Positions 1 through 8,138 of a DNA stretch of 42,475 bases are shown piece after piece. Positions within the stretch are counted from its first letter, which is position 1; each line of letters starts with the position of its first letter. Source of the stretch: an uncultured Phascolarctobacterium sp. (GTDB lineage: Bacteria; Bacillota; Negativicutes; Acidaminococcales; Acidaminococcaceae); NCBI GenBank assembly GCA_900545025.1, contig UQXH01000016.1, positions 1 through 42,475 on the forward strand, written 5' to 3'. Made by a program: the position numbers and the translations under genes. The notes under the pieces were generated by a model. That model saw only the letters and a list, made by a program, of their open reading frames with translations, ran no database searches and was not told where the DNA came from.

Positions 1-49
1 TATTATACGCTATTTCTCGTCAAAATCAACCATTTGTTGTGACAGAGCC
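1..49 (-). mobile_element. partial insertion sequence end, probably ISL3 family
   Basis: Read on the minus strand from 49 downwards, the sequence begins GGCTCTGTCACAACAAATGG. Its first 25 bases match 22 of 25 bases of the sequence starting at 42424 at the other edge of the window. A GGCTCT start and a GTTGATTTTGACGA segment resemble ISL3-family terminal inverted repeats; this comes from family memory and was not searched. The element would extend off the window to the left. TTGATT (24-29) and TATAAT (2-7), 16 bases apart, could form a transposase promoter reading out of the window. Bases 50-57 (taatatta) could be an 8-bp target duplication, but the partner copy is not visible. Confidence 0.6.
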
Positions 50-59
50 TAATATTATT

Positions 60-692
60 TTATTGAAAAGAATTATAAATCATTTTAAATTTGTTCACAG
101 TCTGTTTGATGTCAGCAGCACCAAGGATACCGCTTACCACCGCTGCTCCATCAGCACCAGCAGACAATACAAGCCCATAATTGTCTGCAGTAATTCCTCC
201 TATACCAACTACAGGTATACTTACGCTTTGACAAATATTTGCTAATTTAGCTACTCCTAACGTATTAACATCACTCTTTGTATTGCTGCCAAAAACGGCG
301 CCGCTGCCAAGGTAATCAGCACCATCAGCAAGGGCCTGAGCTGCCTCCTGCTCATTATGTGCAGAAACGCCGATAATGAAATCATCACCACAGATACTGC
401 GGGCTGCTTTGCAAGGCAAATCATCCTGACCCAGATGCACACCGGCAGCTCCGACTGCCAGTGCAATATCTACTCTATCGTTAATAATTAGCGGTACACG
501 ATATTTATCTGCCAATGCTTTTAAAGCCATAGCCTGATGATACATCTCCGCACTGCTTTTATCTTTACCACGATACTGCAGCAGCGTAACTCCTGCTTGC
601 AAAGCTTCTTCCACTGCTTCCAACAGGCTGCGGCCATGCAAACAATTTTCATCTGTAACCAGATAAATACTGTAATCAAGAATAGGTTTCAT
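60..692 (-). CDS. thiE: thiamine phosphate synthase
   Basis: Joins HMP pyrophosphate and thiazole phosphate to make thiamine phosphate in the cytosol. The 210-residue protein is a typical ThiE-sized TIM barrel. It shows the substrate-binding YRGKD stretch, NDRVDIAL followed by GVHLGQDD, and the phosphate-binding GIGGI and VVSGI segments near the C-terminus. I chose the ATG at 692, giving MKPILDYSIY, because a purine-rich GGAAAGAAAG lies just upstream. The longer frame to 728 would run into thiM. The start is one base after the thiM stop, so the two are translationally linked. It is the last gene of the OXA-thiD-thiM-thiE cluster. No terminator is seen between its stop and the IS end. Confidence 0.95.
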   Translation of the reverse strand: MKPILDYSIYLVTDENCLHGRSLLEAVEEALQAGVTLLQYRGKDKSSAEMYHQAMALKALADKYRVPLIINDRVDIALAVGAAGVHLGQDDLPCKAARSICGDDFIIGVSAHNEQEAAQALADGADYLGSGAVFGSNTKSDVNTLGVAKLANICQSVSIPVVGIGGITADNYGLVLSAGADGAAVVSGILGAADIKQTVNKFKMIYNSFQ

Positions 693-693
693 C

Positions 694-1515
694 TTAGTTC
701 TTTCTTTCCGGATTAAGGTTGATAACATTCCACTTGGTAGTTACATGGTAAACGCAGTCTAAAAGGCGTACCTTAAACATCCCTGGGCCATCTTTCTTTT
801 CTAAAAAGTTAGCCGCTAATTCTGCACCCTGTCCCATAATAACTATGCCCAGAGCGGCCGCAGCCAGCATATCTTTTGTCACTGCGGCACAGCAGGCGCA
901 TAAAGTAGAAGCCATGCATCCACTGCCGGTAATATCCTGCAGCAGCGGATGTCCATTATTAAGTACCACTGCCTGATGACCATTACTGATATTATCAATT
1001 TCACCCGTTACAGCAAAAACACAGTTATATTTTTTAGCTGCCTCCTGGGCTGTTTTTAAAGCATCGCCTTCTTCGGTTCCGCCTATATTATCGACGCCAG
1101 CACCACCTGCCTTATTTGCCAGCAATGCTGCACATTCGCTGTGATTACCTCGTACAATACTGATATATCCCTTATTAAGCAGCTTGACAGCAAAATTCAA
1201 GCGCATGGAAGAAGCCATTACGCCTACCGGGTCCAAAACAACAGGTATACCTTTAGTTTTAGCTACAGCTACAGCTTTTTCCATAGCAATCATCTTATTA
1301 AAATTCAGCGTGCCAAGATTAAGCAGCAATGCATCTGCGCCAACAGTAATTTCTTCCACTTCTTCAGGGTCATCTGCCATAACCGGAGAAGCACCGGCAG
1401 CTAATGCCATATCGGCACAGCTTTCTGCTGTAACATAATTAGTTATATGATGTATAACCGGTCTTTGTTTACGTAATTTATCAACAATATCACCAAACTG
1501 AGCTTTCAAATCCAT
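694..1515 (-). CDS. thiM: hydroxyethylthiazole kinase
   Basis: Phosphorylates the thiazole alcohol (THZ) to feed ThiE, a salvage step. The 273-residue length is normal. Family marks visible are GASPVMADDPEE near residues 41-52, the DPVGV segment, and GSGCMAST near 195-203, the glycine-rich anion-hole region carrying the catalytic cysteine area. Its ATG overlaps the thiD stop by one base (TAATG), indicating coupled translation. Together with thiD and thiE it makes a set that rebuilds thiamine phosphate from the two moieties. No de novo genes (thiC, thiG, thiS) are in the window, so salvage is the supported role. Confidence 0.95.
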   Translation of the reverse strand: MDLKAQFGDIVDKLRKQRPVIHHITNYVTAESCADMALAAGASPVMADDPEEVEEITVGADALLLNLGTLNFNKMIAMEKAVAVAKTKGIPVVLDPVGVMASSMRLNFAVKLLNKGYISIVRGNHSECAALLANKAGGAGVDNIGGTEEGDALKTAQEAAKKYNCVFAVTGEIDNISNGHQAVVLNNGHPLLQDITGSGCMASTLCACCAAVTKDMLAAAALGIVIMGQGAELAANFLEKKDGPGMFKVRLLDCVYHVTTKWNVINLNPERKN

Positions 1516-2318
1516 TATTCCAAGATTCCTGCCTTTCTGTATAAATCAACAAAGTGATGAGTAGGTCCGCAGCCACTGCCTATAGCAAGGCTATGTGCTA
1601 TCGCTTCTGTTACATATTGTTTAGACGCAGCAACTGCGTCTGCAAGACTCATCCCCTTAGCCAGATTTGCTGCTAAAGAGCTGGATAAAGTGCAGCCTGT
1701 GCCATGAGTATTTTTAGTAGCGATTCTCTTACCGCTAAACCATATTTCCTGCTTGCCATCAAACAATAAATCATCAGCCTGGTCTTCCAGATGCCCACCT
1801 TTAACCAGCACAGCCTTTACACCAAGAGCAATAACTTTTTCAGCAGCCAGCAGCATATCAGCTTTATTTTTTACTTTCATGCCAGTAATAGCTTCTGTCT
1901 CCGGCAAATTAGGGGTCAAAAGAGTAGCCAGAGGCAATAATCTTTTGATTAAGGTTACACAGGCTTCCGGCGCTAAAAGCGGATAACCGCTTTTAGAAAT
2001 CATGACAGGATCTACCACGATTATCTCCGGCTTGTATTTCAGCAGGCAGTCAGCAATGGTTTCAATAATCTCCGGTCTTGATACCATCCCAATTTTTACT
2101 GCATCCACTCTTATATCATCAAATACAGCTTCTATCTGCGCCTGTACAATTTCACAATCTATATCCTGTGCTTTGGTAACGCCGCAGGTATTTTGAGCTG
2201 TTACCGCCGTTATTACACTCATACCGAATGTACCATGAGCAGCAAAAGTCTTTAAATCTGCCTGAATCCCGGCACCGCCGCTGCTGTCACTGCCGGCAAT
2301 AGTCAGCAAATGCTTCAT
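1515..2318 (-). CDS. thiD: bifunctional hydroxymethylpyrimidine (phosphate) kinase
   Basis: Phosphorylates HMP and HMP-phosphate to the pyrophosphate used by ThiE. The ribokinase-fold protein has the N-terminal TIAGSDSSGGAGIQAD signature at residues 5-20, the AAHGTFGMSVITAVTAQNT region, and the C-terminal THGTGCTLSS anion hole. I chose the ATG at 2318 (267 residues, MKHLLTIAG). AAAGGAG lies about seven bases upstream and the family always starts here. The frame is open to 2417, but that part only mirrors the beta-lactamase 3' end. The start lies two bases past the beta-lactamase stop, so both are on one message. The ribosome binding site lies inside the beta-lactamase gene. Confidence 0.95.
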   Translation of the reverse strand: MKHLLTIAGSDSSGGAGIQADLKTFAAHGTFGMSVITAVTAQNTCGVTKAQDIDCEIVQAQIEAVFDDIRVDAVKIGMVSRPEIIETIADCLLKYKPEIIVVDPVMISKSGYPLLAPEACVTLIKRLLPLATLLTPNLPETEAITGMKVKNKADMLLAAEKVIALGVKAVLVKGGHLEDQADDLLFDGKQEIWFSGKRIATKNTHGTGCTLSSSLAANLAKGMSLADAVAASKQYVTEAIAHSLAIGSGCGPTHHFVDLYRKAGILE

Positions 2319-2319
2319 G

Positions 2320-3138
2320 TTATCGCACTCCTTTATCAGTAATATGCAAAGCCTCAAAAATATCCTTAACACAGGCTTCTCGTTTATACAAATCATCTGC
2401 AGAAGCAATATCTGCATTTAAGGCAAAGATATATGTCTTACCACTTTTTTCCTGATGCAGCCAGCCTATAAACCAGCCAATCGGTATCTGAACATTATCA
2501 GTCGCCCATCCCGTTTTACCATACCAAATACTATCAGCATCCATAGAAAGCAGACAAATTTTTTGCACTGCCTGCTGATTACTTTCGCTGTATGGCAGCT
2601 GCAGCAGTACCAGTTTCTTCAAAAACTCAATCTGCTCATAAGCACTTATCTGCAAAGAATTGTCCAGCCAAAAAGCATTCGCTGCGCCTATCTGCCTATT
2701 GCCATAATAAAGTTTATTTAAATGCTCCTGCATTCGTTTTTTGCCAATTTTAGATGCCATGTATTTATAAGCAGGTACCTGCGAAATTTTGATAGCACTT
2801 TGCAAACTGGCGTCGCTTTGCCAGCTTTCAAGAAAAACCGGCTCATTGTCATAATGATAGAACACTTCATCAACACTATGCACACAACCAGTTTCTAAAG
2901 CAATCAAACTATGCGGTATTTTAAAAGTAGAGCCAGGAGAAAACCTTGTAAATGCTCTGGCACTGTTATACATCAGATACTTATGACTACTCATATCATA
3001 CATAATAAACGTGCCAGTAAGATTATACTTTGCAAAAGTACTTGCAACAACATCTTCATTATCAAAAGCTTGTACGCTGCAAGGCAGTATTAATAAGATA
3101 CATAATATTACAGAATAAATACTAAAATTTTTGCGCAT
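2320..3138 (-). CDS. class D (OXA-type) beta-lactamase, exported
   Basis: A serine beta-lactamase expected to hydrolyse penicillins outside the cytoplasm. With the ATG at 3138 the protein has 272 residues. An N-terminal signal peptide (MRKNF, then a hydrophobic run to about residue 24, VQA) ends at a likely signal peptidase I site. All class D active-site motifs are present: STFK at 70-73 (nucleophile Ser70, carboxylatable Lys73), SQV at 119-121, YGN at 145-147, FW at 156-157 and KTG at 208-210. GGGGGAAAG precedes this ATG. The longer frame to 3165 would start inside the T-tract of the preceding terminator. No BlaR/BlaI regulator is nearby. Substrate range cannot be read from sequence. Confidence 0.93.
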   Translation of the reverse strand: MRKNFSIYSVILCILLILPCSVQAFDNEDVVASTFAKYNLTGTFIMYDMSSHKYLMYNSARAFTRFSPGSTFKIPHSLIALETGCVHSVDEVFYHYDNEPVFLESWQSDASLQSAIKISQVPAYKYMASKIGKKRMQEHLNKLYYGNRQIGAANAFWLDNSLQISAYEQIEFLKKLVLLQLPYSESNQQAVQKICLLSMDADSIWYGKTGWATDNVQIPIGWFIGWLHQEKSGKTYIFALNADIASADDLYKREACVKDIFEALHITDKGVR

Positions 3139-3147
3139 CTTTCCCCC

Positions 3148-3200
3148 AAATAAAAAAGCAGGCACAGGCTTATCTTCATAAGCACTATGCCTGCGCCTGC
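3148..3200 (-). terminator. rho-independent terminator after tkt (or leader attenuator of the OXA-thi cluster)
   Basis: Arms 3158-3169 and 3189-3200 pair over 11 of 12 positions. A nested perfect hairpin, gcttat/ataagc, lies at 3168-3183. On the minus strand the stem is followed by TTTTTTATTT. It lies between the tkt stop and the beta-lactamase start, with its T-tract ending nine bases before that ATG. A possible promoter (TTGCAA at 3231-3236, TAATAT at 3208-3213, 17-base spacer) overlaps the tkt 3' end, so a cluster transcript could begin upstream of the hairpin. Confidence 0.85.
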
Positions 3201-3210
3201 ATATTATATA

Positions 3211-5196
3211 TTACAGAACTTCTTTTACTTTTGCAACAACGTTTTCCACAGTGAAGCCGTATTTCTCCATCAGTACATCGCCAGGAGCAGAAGCACCAAA
3301 TTGAGTGATACCGATAACATTGTCATCACTGCCGGTATAACGGCTCCAGCCGTAAGGCACGCCGGCTTCTACAGCAATCTTAACTGCATCATGCGGCAAT
3401 ACGCTTTCTTTATATTCTGCGCTTTGATTTTCAAAGGAATCCCAGCTGGGCATGGATACAACGCTGACGTCAATACCTTCAGCAGCAAGTTTTTCCTGTG
3501 CAGCCAAAGCCAGATGTACCTCGCTACCAGTACCAATTAAAACAGCAGCAGCTTTTTCTTTAGCCGGACTTAATACATAAGCTCCTTTATAAGCATTCTC
3601 ATGTACCAACTGCGCATATTGATGCAGTACCGGCAATTTTTGACGGCTCAGCAGCAAGCAAGTAGGTTTGTGCAAATTCATGCAAGCCTGCTGCCATGCT
3701 GCAGCGGTTTCCAGTGCATCTGCGGGACGGAATACACTTACGTTCGGAATCATACGCAGAGCCATAGTGGTTTCTATCGGCTGATGAGTAGGACCATCTT
3801 CACCTAAAGCAATGCTGTCGTGGGTCAGTACAAAGATAGCTCTGATTCCCATAAGCGCTGCCATTCTGATTGCAGGACGCATAAAGTCCGCAAATACCAG
3901 GAAGGTACCGCCGAACGGGATGAAACCACCATGCAGAGAAATACCGTTTACAACAGTACCCATTGCATGTTCACGAACACCAAAATGAATATTTCTTCCC
4001 TTCCGGTCAACACGGCTGAAGAAGCCTTCGTTCTTCATGATAGTTTTGTTGGAAGGACCGAGGTCAGCACTGCCGCCAACAAGGCTCGGCAGCTGCATCG
4101 CCAATTTTTGAATTATCTCGCCGGAAGCTTCACGGGTCGCAGTCTTAGCAGTATCGGCGAAAATTGCTTCCAGTGCTGCCAGATTTACTAAAGTAGTACC
4201 ATTAATGCGCGCTTCCAGTTCAGCAGCAAGTTCAGGATATACTACTTTATAATCTGCCATTAAAGCTTCCCAGGCCTTTTGCGCTTCCGCACAGGCAGGT
4301 TTTTTCTCAGCAAAGTGTGCGCTTACTTCTTCCGGAACATAGAACATCTTATCTGCCGGCCAGCCAGCTTTTTCTTTTGTAGCAGCCAAAGCTTCTCCAC
4401 CCAAAGGCTCGCCATGACAGGACGGGCTGTCCTGTTTCGGGCTGCCGAAACCGATATGAGTACGTACAATAATCAAAGACGGATGCATGGTATCATCCTG
4501 CGCTTCTTTAATAGCAGCTTCCATAGCTTCAATATCTTCAGAATCCGCTACACGCAGTACCTGCCAGCCATAAGCTTTGAAGCGCATCTCCACGTCTTCA
4601 GTAAAGGCAATATCAGTGCTGCCTTCAATAGTAATCTTATTATCGTCATAAAGGTAAATCAGTTTGCCAAGTCCCAAAGTACCGGCCAAAGATGCTGCTT
4701 CACAGGAAACACCCTCCATCAGGTCGCCATCGGAGGTTAAACCGTAAGTATAATGATTTACAACTGCGAAATCAGGTTTATTGTATTTCGCTGCCAGCAT
4801 GGCTTCAGCAATAGCAAAACCGACACCCATAGCAAAGCCATGACCCAGCGGTCCGGTAGAAGCATCTACACCGACTGTATGACCATATTCAGGATGTCCC
4901 GGAGTCTTGCTGCCCCATTGACGGAAGTTTTTCAGTTCTTCCATGGACAGATCAAAACCTGCAAGATGCAACATTGCATACAGCAGCGCACTGCCATGTC
5001 CCGGAGAAAGGATAAAGCGGTCTCTGTTGAACCATTGCGGATCAGTAGGATTATAATTCATGAAGCGGTCCCAAATAGTATACATCAAAGGCGCTGTTCC
5101 CAGAGGAAAGCCCGGATGTCCGGATTTCGCCTTCTCTACCTGGTCAGCTGCCAGAAAACGCAAAGTATTTACACAAGCCTGGTCCATTGTCTGCAT
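3211..5196 (-). CDS. tkt: transketolase
   Basis: Thiamine-pyrophosphate enzyme of the non-oxidative pentose phosphate pathway, moving two-carbon ketol units between sugar phosphates. At 661 residues it is a full-length bacterial transketolase with three domains. The N-terminal part has FPLGTAP and LSPGHGSALLY; the TPP-binding motif begins SDGDLMEG near residue 153 and reaches DDNKI. The pyrimidine domain has FGVREHAMG near 405 and THDSIALGEDGPTHQP near 456-472. GGAGG sits about nine bases before the ATG. It is a single-gene unit with its own promoter and terminator. It depends on the cofactor whose salvage genes lie immediately downstream, which is suggestive but not proof of a link. Confidence 0.97.
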   Translation of the reverse strand: MQTMDQACVNTLRFLAADQVEKAKSGHPGFPLGTAPLMYTIWDRFMNYNPTDPQWFNRDRFILSPGHGSALLYAMLHLAGFDLSMEELKNFRQWGSKTPGHPEYGHTVGVDASTGPLGHGFAMGVGFAIAEAMLAAKYNKPDFAVVNHYTYGLTSDGDLMEGVSCEAASLAGTLGLGKLIYLYDDNKITIEGSTDIAFTEDVEMRFKAYGWQVLRVADSEDIEAMEAAIKEAQDDTMHPSLIIVRTHIGFGSPKQDSPSCHGEPLGGEALAATKEKAGWPADKMFYVPEEVSAHFAEKKPACAEAQKAWEALMADYKVVYPELAAELEARINGTTLVNLAALEAIFADTAKTATREASGEIIQKLAMQLPSLVGGSADLGPSNKTIMKNEGFFSRVDRKGRNIHFGVREHAMGTVVNGISLHGGFIPFGGTFLVFADFMRPAIRMAALMGIRAIFVLTHDSIALGEDGPTHQPIETTMALRMIPNVSVFRPADALETAAAWQQACMNLHKPTCLLLSRQKLPVLHQYAQLVHENAYKGAYVLSPAKEKAAAVLIGTGSEVHLALAAQEKLAAEGIDVSVVSMPSWDSFENQSAEYKESVLPHDAVKIAVEAGVPYGWSRYTGSDDNVIGITQFGASAPGDVLMEKYGFTVENVVAKVKEVL

Positions 5197-5234
5197 TGTG
5201 GAAAACCTCCAATATTGTACTATATTTTGTAATT

Positions 5235-5262
5235 ATTATAACATATCTGTTTTCTCATGCAA
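5235..5262 (-). promoter_or_regulatory. promoter of tkt
   Basis: On the minus strand, TTGCAT (5257-5262) and TATAAT (5235-5240) are separated by 16 bases. A TGT directly before the -10 makes an extended -10. It lies about 40 bases upstream of the tkt ATG and downstream of the EF-G-like gene's terminator. Confidence 0.65.
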
Positions 5263-5311
5263 AGATTATGCTGTACTTTTTTGAGCAATTACGTAATATT
5301 TTTTACACTAT

Positions 5312-5346
5312 AAAAAATGCAGTCAGCAAAATAGCTGACTGCATTT
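5312..5346 (-). terminator. terminator after the EF-G-like gene
   Basis: A perfect 13-base inverted repeat (arms 5315-5327 and 5334-5346, loop of six) is followed on the minus strand by a T-run. It lies nine bases past the stop codon. Confidence 0.92.
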
Positions 5347-5354
5347 CTATCTCC

Positions 5355-7415
5355 TTATGCCTCTTTGCGTTCGGCAACAATTTTTTCTGCCAGTTTAGGC
5401 GGAACGTCTTCATAATGATCAAATTTCATCTCAAAGGTACCCAAGCCTTGAGTCAAAGCACGCAAATCAACAGCATATTCAGTAATTTCAGCATAGGGAA
5501 CCTGAGCCGATACAACGCTCATACCGTCTTCTACGCTCTGCATACCCAAGATACGGCCACGTTTAGAGTTCAAATCGCCGATAACATCGCCCATCATGGA
5601 ATCTGCACAGGTAACTTCCAAAGAATAAACAGGCTCAAGCAATACTGGTTTGCATTGTTCCATTGCCTTTCTGAAAGCAATATTGGAAGCTGTCTTGAAA
5701 GCCATTTCAGAGGAGTCAACAGTATGATAGGAGCCATCCAGCAGAGTAATACGCATATCTACAACCGGATAACCAGCCAGTACGCCTTTTTCCATAGCTT
5801 CACGCATGCCTTTTTCTACAGCAGGAATATATTGACGCGGTACTGCACCGCCAAAAATCTTATCAACAAATTCAAAGCCGCTGCCAGGAGCCAACGGTTC
5901 CATCTTAATAACTACATGGCCATACTGACCATGACCGCCGGACTGTTTCTTATGTTTGCCTTCCACCTCGGCGCTGCCGCGGATAGTTTCACGGTATTCG
6001 ATGATGGGAGCCTTCAAAACAGCTTCCACCCCGAATTTACGCTGCATACGTTCCATAATGATTTCGATATGCTGATCGCCCATACCGCTGATAAGAGTTT
6101 CTTTAGTAACGGAATTCTTAGTAACGATAATAGTCGGATCTTCATCCATCAAGCGATTAAGAGCAGACATGATCTTTTCTTCGTCGCCTTTTTTCTTAGG
6201 ATAAATCGCTCTGGTATACATAGGCAGCGGGAAATCAATCGGAGCAAATTCTACCGGATGATTTTTATCGCACAGAGTGTCGCCAGTAGAGGTATATTGC
6301 AGTTTTGCAACTACGCCGATATCGCCGGCAACTACTTCTTTCATAGGAATCTGCGTCTTGCCGCGCATGGTAAAAATATTGCCGATACGTTCATCTTCTT
6401 CACGTCTGGAGTTATAAACAACGCTGTCGCTCTTGATGCTGCCGGAGAACACACGGAAATAACTGAGTCTGCCTACAAACGGGTCAGAGGTTGTTTTAAA
6501 TACCAATGCCGACATAGGAGCATTAGCATCACAGATTTCTTCTTCTCCGCTTTCTTTATCAGTTACGATAAAGTCATTCAAAATAGCTGGATATGTAAAG
6601 TCAATAATTGCGTTCATCAGACGGCCTAAGCCTATATCTTTATAAGCACTGCCGCACAACATCGGATAAATAACTGCCTGACGGATACCTTTGATTAGGC
6701 ATTTCATAATTTCCTCATCACTGATGGTCTCACCGTCCAGATAACGCATCATGCAATCATCGTCAGCTTCTACAGCTGCTTCAATCATTTTTTCACGAGC
6801 TGCTTTAGCTGCTTCCATATATTCTTCCGGGATTTCGATTTCATCGGAATCATTGCCACGGGCACGATAAGCTTTCATCTTATACAAATCAATAAGACCT
6901 TCAAAATTGTCTTCTTTGCCTAAGGGCAGCTGCAACGGCAAAACATGCTTGCCAAATTTTGCACGCAGATTATCAAGAATACTGTCAAAATCAGCATTCT
7001 CACGGTCCATTTTATTTACAAAAATAATACGGGGAAGGTTAGCTTCTTCCGCAAGTTTCCAGCATTGCTCCGTACCAACCTGTACACCGGAGGTTGCACA
7101 TACAACAATCAATGCGCTGTCAACAGCTCTGAAAGCCCCCTTTACTTCTGCTACAAAGTCTGCAAAACCAGGAGTATCAATAAAATTGATCTTGGTATCA
7201 CGCCATTCTACAGGAGCCAAAGTAGCATTGACGGAAACTTTACGCTTAATTTCTTCGGGTTCGTAATCAGTGGTGGTAGCCCCGTCTTCAACCTTGCACA
7301 TCCTGCTTATCGCACCGGAGCGATACAGTAAAGCTTCAGTTACGGACGTAGTTCCAGCTCCACCATGACCCACAATAGCCACATTTCTGATTTTATCACC
7401 AGTATATTCTTTCAT
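5355..7415 (-). CDS. EF-G-like translational GTPase (EF-G2/FusA2 type)
   Basis: A second-type elongation factor G relative, standing alone rather than with rpsL/rpsG/tuf, so probably not the main translocase. The 686 residues contain the G domain, domain II, and the EF-G domains III-V (QSGGHGQYGHVVIKMEPL near 515). G motifs: the P-loop reads GHGGAGTTS at residues 16-24, where the usual lysine (GxxxxGK[ST]) is threonine at 22. DTPG at 80-83 and NKMD at 134-137 are normal, and a SA pair is present. I chose the ATG at 7415 (MKEYTGDKIRN) because AAAGGGGGAAG precedes it; the frame is open to 7496. Codons confirm Thr22 (ACT). Role unknown; GTPase activity needs testing. Confidence 0.88.
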   Translation of the reverse strand: MKEYTGDKIRNVAIVGHGGAGTTSVTEALLYRSGAISRMCKVEDGATTTDYEPEEIKRKVSVNATLAPVEWRDTKINFIDTPGFADFVAEVKGAFRAVDSALIVVCATSGVQVGTEQCWKLAEEANLPRIIFVNKMDRENADFDSILDNLRAKFGKHVLPLQLPLGKEDNFEGLIDLYKMKAYRARGNDSDEIEIPEEYMEAAKAAREKMIEAAVEADDDCMMRYLDGETISDEEIMKCLIKGIRQAVIYPMLCGSAYKDIGLGRLMNAIIDFTYPAILNDFIVTDKESGEEEICDANAPMSALVFKTTSDPFVGRLSYFRVFSGSIKSDSVVYNSRREEDERIGNIFTMRGKTQIPMKEVVAGDIGVVAKLQYTSTGDTLCDKNHPVEFAPIDFPLPMYTRAIYPKKKGDEEKIMSALNRLMDEDPTIIVTKNSVTKETLISGMGDQHIEIIMERMQRKFGVEAVLKAPIIEYRETIRGSAEVEGKHKKQSGGHGQYGHVVIKMEPLAPGSGFEFVDKIFGGAVPRQYIPAVEKGMREAMEKGVLAGYPVVDMRITLLDGSYHTVDSSEMAFKTASNIAFRKAMEQCKPVLLEPVYSLEVTCADSMMGDVIGDLNSKRGRILGMQSVEDGMSVVSAQVPYAEITEYAVDLRALTQGLGTFEMKFDHYEDVPPKLAEKIVAERKEA

Positions 7416-7466
7416 AACTTCTTCCCCCTTTATTGTTAGGAAATTAATTGTGTGGAGAGTTCTATG

Positions 7467-7496
7467 AACATACTGACTATTCCTGCTTTTTGGCAA
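7467..7496 (-). promoter_or_regulatory. possible promoter of the EF-G-like gene
   Basis: On the minus strand, TTGCCA (7491-7496) and TATGTT (7467-7472) are 18 bases apart, about 50 bases before the ATG and downstream of the NUDIX terminator. The -10 is only a partial match. Confidence 0.35.
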
Positions 7497-7545
7497 AAAC
7501 TTAGAAACAAAGTATTTTTCTTACTAAAAATGTAAAACAATTAAC

Positions 7546-7571
7546 AAAAAAGGAGCAGCTTTTGCTGCCCC
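7546..7571 (-). terminator. terminator of the asp23-to-NUDIX operon
   Basis: Arms 7552-7559 and 7564-7571 (ggagcagc/gctgcccc, one G-T pair, four-base loop) are followed on the minus strand by six T. It lies 12 bases past the NUDIX stop and closes the long operon. Confidence 0.9.
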
Positions 7572-7582
7572 AAACATAACTA

Positions 7583-8137
7583 TTATTTTAATAAATCACA
7601 AGCATACAAGGCGCATAATGTTTTTGCGTCGAATATTTCTCCGTCCTTAATCATGCGCTTTATTTCTTCCAAGGTAAAGCTCTGTACACCAATAAATTCA
7701 TCGGCATCTGTATGCTGACTATGGCTGACCAAACCAGTAGCTTTATACAAATGGATGACCTCATCTGTAAAAGCCGGCGTAGTAGCAACGCTAATCAGCC
7801 TTTCCATATGCTGTGCCGTATACCCGGTTTCCTCACCAAGCTCACGCACTGCGCAATCATCAGGTTCTTCACTGACATGATCCAGCTTGCCTGCCGGTAT
7901 CTCCCACATCACCGTATCCATGGGATAGCGGCATTGCTTAACCATAACTATTCTGCCATCATCAAGTACCGGCACTATAGCCACAGCTCCGGGGTGACGG
8001 ATAAATTCACGCGTAGTCTTACTGCCATCAGGCAAAAGTACAGTATCTACCTCTACATGCAGCAAACGGCCATCAAATACCTTTTTATTACTCAGGAACT
8101 TTTCATCCAGGTCTTGTTCATGAAATTTTTTGATCAT
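7583..8137 (-). CDS. NUDIX hydrolase, ADP-ribose pyrophosphatase type
   Basis: Probably splits ADP-ribose to AMP and ribose phosphate, a housekeeping clean-up reaction. The 184-residue protein resembles the NudF/YqkG group: KVFDGRLLHVEVDTVLLPDG at the N-terminus, then AGKLDHVSEEPDD and REL-EE-TGY. The NUDIX box ends with the usual RELGEETGY, but there are six residues, not five, between the first glycine and the following glutamate, one more than the consensus. It begins one base after the recN stop with a weak, distant GGAG, so it is probably translated by coupling. It is the last gene of the long operon. Substrate is inferred from family resemblance only. Confidence 0.85.
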   Translation of the reverse strand: MIKKFHEQDLDEKFLSNKKVFDGRLLHVEVDTVLLPDGSKTTREFIRHPGAVAIVPVLDDGRIVMVKQCRYPMDTVMWEIPAGKLDHVSEEPDDCAVRELGEETGYTAQHMERLISVATTPAFTDEVIHLYKATGLVSHSQHTDADEFIGVQSFTLEEIKRMIKDGEIFDAKTLCALYACDLLK

Positions 8138-8138
8138 T

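Noticed and set aside
3139..3165. A nine-residue longer beta-lactamase N-terminus
   Set aside because: Its start lies within the terminator; the ATG at 3138 has a strong ribosome binding site and begins the signal peptide.
5187..6629. A 480-codon open frame on the plus strand
   Set aside because: It lies wholly antisense to the EF-G-like gene and tkt leader, its translation has no recognisable domain and is Phe/His/Asn-rich, and the minus-strand gene is certain.
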